A stretch of 64,000 nt of DNA, from positions 25,708,501-25,772,500 of the forward strand of contig NC_079886.1 of NCBI RefSeq assembly GCF_029227915.1, in the 5' to 3' direction. A model generated the notes under the pieces. The model was given only the letters and a program-made list of their open reading frames with translations. It did no database searches and was not told the origin of the DNA. The DNA is from Hydractinia symbiolongicarpus (taxonomy: Eukaryota; Cnidaria; Hydrozoa; Anthoathecata; Hydractiniidae). Below, one piece after another: positions 62,901 through 64,000 of the stretch (positions within the stretch are counted from its first letter, which is position 1; each line of letters starts with the position of its first letter). A program made the position numbers and the translations under genes.

Positions 62901-64000
62901 TTACAAATGTGATGAATGAGACAATTGGACTCCAAGAAATAACAATGTTCTGAATTTGAAATGATTGCTAGAACACAGCAATTACACTGGGCGTTGTGGT
63001 AGCGCTTCATTTAAAAATGCAGATAAATAAGTCATTTTTTACTGTATAACCAATCCTAGCCGTTATCGCACGCTGAAGAAATAGAGACAGTTTCAAAAAC
63101 TACATTTCATTGACTTTCTAACGGTGTCAGCCCGTTTGAGTTACAACAGTTGGGTCACATTTTCGTACCAACAAGTATTTAGCGATATTTTTCTGATATT
63201 ACTAGGTTGCATCGCTTTTAACAGTGAAACGATTGACTGTGGGACTTAATTAAACTGATTTTGGACTGTGACCTTACAAATGTGATGAATGAGACAATTG
63301 GACTCCATGAAATAACATTCTTCTTAAACTGGCATGATTGAGGAAACTCAGCGATTACACTGGGCGCTGTGGTATCGCTTCATTTAATAATGTAGATAAA
63401 TAAGTCACTTTTTACTGTGGGTCCAATCCTAGCCGCTATCGCACGCCGAGAAAGTTGAGACACTTTCGAAAACTACATTTCATTGACTTTCTAACGGTAT
63501 CAGTCCGTTTAAGTTACAACGCTTGGGTCACATTTTCGTACCAACATGTATTTAGCGATACTTTTCTGATATTACTAGGTTGCATCGCTTTTATCAGTGA
63601 AACAATTGACTGTGGGACTTAATTGAACTGATTTTGGACTGTGATCTGATAATTGTGATGAATGAGACAATTGGACTCCATGAAATGACATTCTTCTTTA
63701 ATTGGCATGATTGCCGGTACTCAGCGATTACACTGGGCGCTGTGGTAGCGCTTCATTTAAAAATGCAGATAAATAAGTCATTTTTTACTGTAAGACCAAT
63801 CCTAGCTGTTATCGCACGCTGAAGAAATAGAGACAGTTTCAAAAACTACATTTCGTTGACTTTCTAACGGTATCAGTCCGTTTCTGTTACAACGGTTGCG
63901 TCACATATTCGTACCAACATGGATTTAGCGATACTTTTCTGATATTACTAGATTGCATCGCTTTTAACAGTGAAACGATTGAATGTGGGACTTAATTGAA
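59930..64000 (-). repeat. Segmental duplication, copy B (runs off the window)
   Basis: This is the second copy of the segment beginning at 41819, first at an offset of 18111 bp. It has one extra monomer at about 62152-62524 and lacks about five monomers present in copy A. The last base, 64000, aligns with 47361, so the copy continues beyond the window. The monomer at about 60490-60600 again shows the paired gaagagag and gcgattctg deletions. Confidence 0.88.

Larger units (their letters stand above)
36161..64000 (-). repeat. Right arm of the same satellite array, inverted
   Basis: All monomers here are the reverse complement of the left-arm monomer: the box reads cctagccgttatcgcacgc and the hairpin reads gcgctgtggtagcgc. 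Tandem period is again about 370 bp, apart from a cluster of internally deleted monomers between about 48.6 and 54.2 kb. Subfamily composition is closest to left-arm monomers of 29.5-36 kb; the divergent subtype D of the left arm was not seen here. The array runs off the window at 64000 within a monomer. No gene, transposon or non-satellite sequence is visible. Confidence 0.98.

Noticed and set aside
1-64000. Telomere repeats, rDNA, tRNA genes, histone or other tandem gene clusters.
   Set aside because: No short telomeric repeats, no rRNA- or tRNA-like conserved segments, and no long conserved reading frame in the monomer.

Overview
The window is one uninterrupted block of eukaryotic satellite DNA. 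No protein-coding gene, RNA gene, transposon or unique sequence is visible in the 64 kb. The repeat unit is a monomer of about 367-375 bp (roughly 170 copies), about 36.5% G+C in the one copy I counted by hand (1133-1505). CpG is not depleted in that copy (14 seen, about 12 expected). This suggests an animal or other eukaryote with little CpG methylation, in a centromeric, pericentromeric or other heterochromatic block. I do not recognise the monomer as a named satellite and cannot name the species.

Layout. From 1 to 36160 every monomer reads in one orientation (called + here). At 36160/36161 the orientation flips, and every monomer from 36161 to 64000 is the reverse complement. The left arm begins with a young, almost identical higher-order repeat (HOR). 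Three blocks starting at 1, 4825 and 8893 hold 13, 11 and 15 monomers and behave as deletion variants of one 15-monomer, 5550-bp unit. Two 4-monomer blocks (14443, 15912) and three 5-monomer blocks (17381, 19238, 21100) follow, then a 6-monomer, 2235-bp unit (22960). Next come mosaic monomers at 25.2-28.7 kb and a 9-to-10-monomer HOR (28.7-35.5 kb) leading to the inversion point.

The right arm has its own HORs: 11 monomers (period 4072 bp), 4 monomers (1481-1485 bp), a 570-bp unit built from one full and one internally deleted monomer, a 2543-bp tandem duplication containing it, and units of 6 (2236 bp) and 3 (1119 bp) monomers. The last 4 kb repeats the segment starting near 41.82 kb, first at an offset of 18111 bp. 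A run of four diagnostic monomers next to the inversion in the left arm (about 34.9-36.15 kb) recurs in the same order but opposite strand in the right arm (about 43.15-41.95 kb, and again at 61.26-60.05 kb). The two arms are therefore inverted relatives, not independent arrays.

Nothing here encodes a system. What is informative is array history: unequal crossing-over with traceable breakpoints, mosaic monomers, spread of deletion-marked variants, a strand switch, and short motifs (an invariant 19-bp box, a 5-bp-stem hairpin, clustered aacgg/ccgtt pentamers) that stay conserved while other parts of the monomer diverge.
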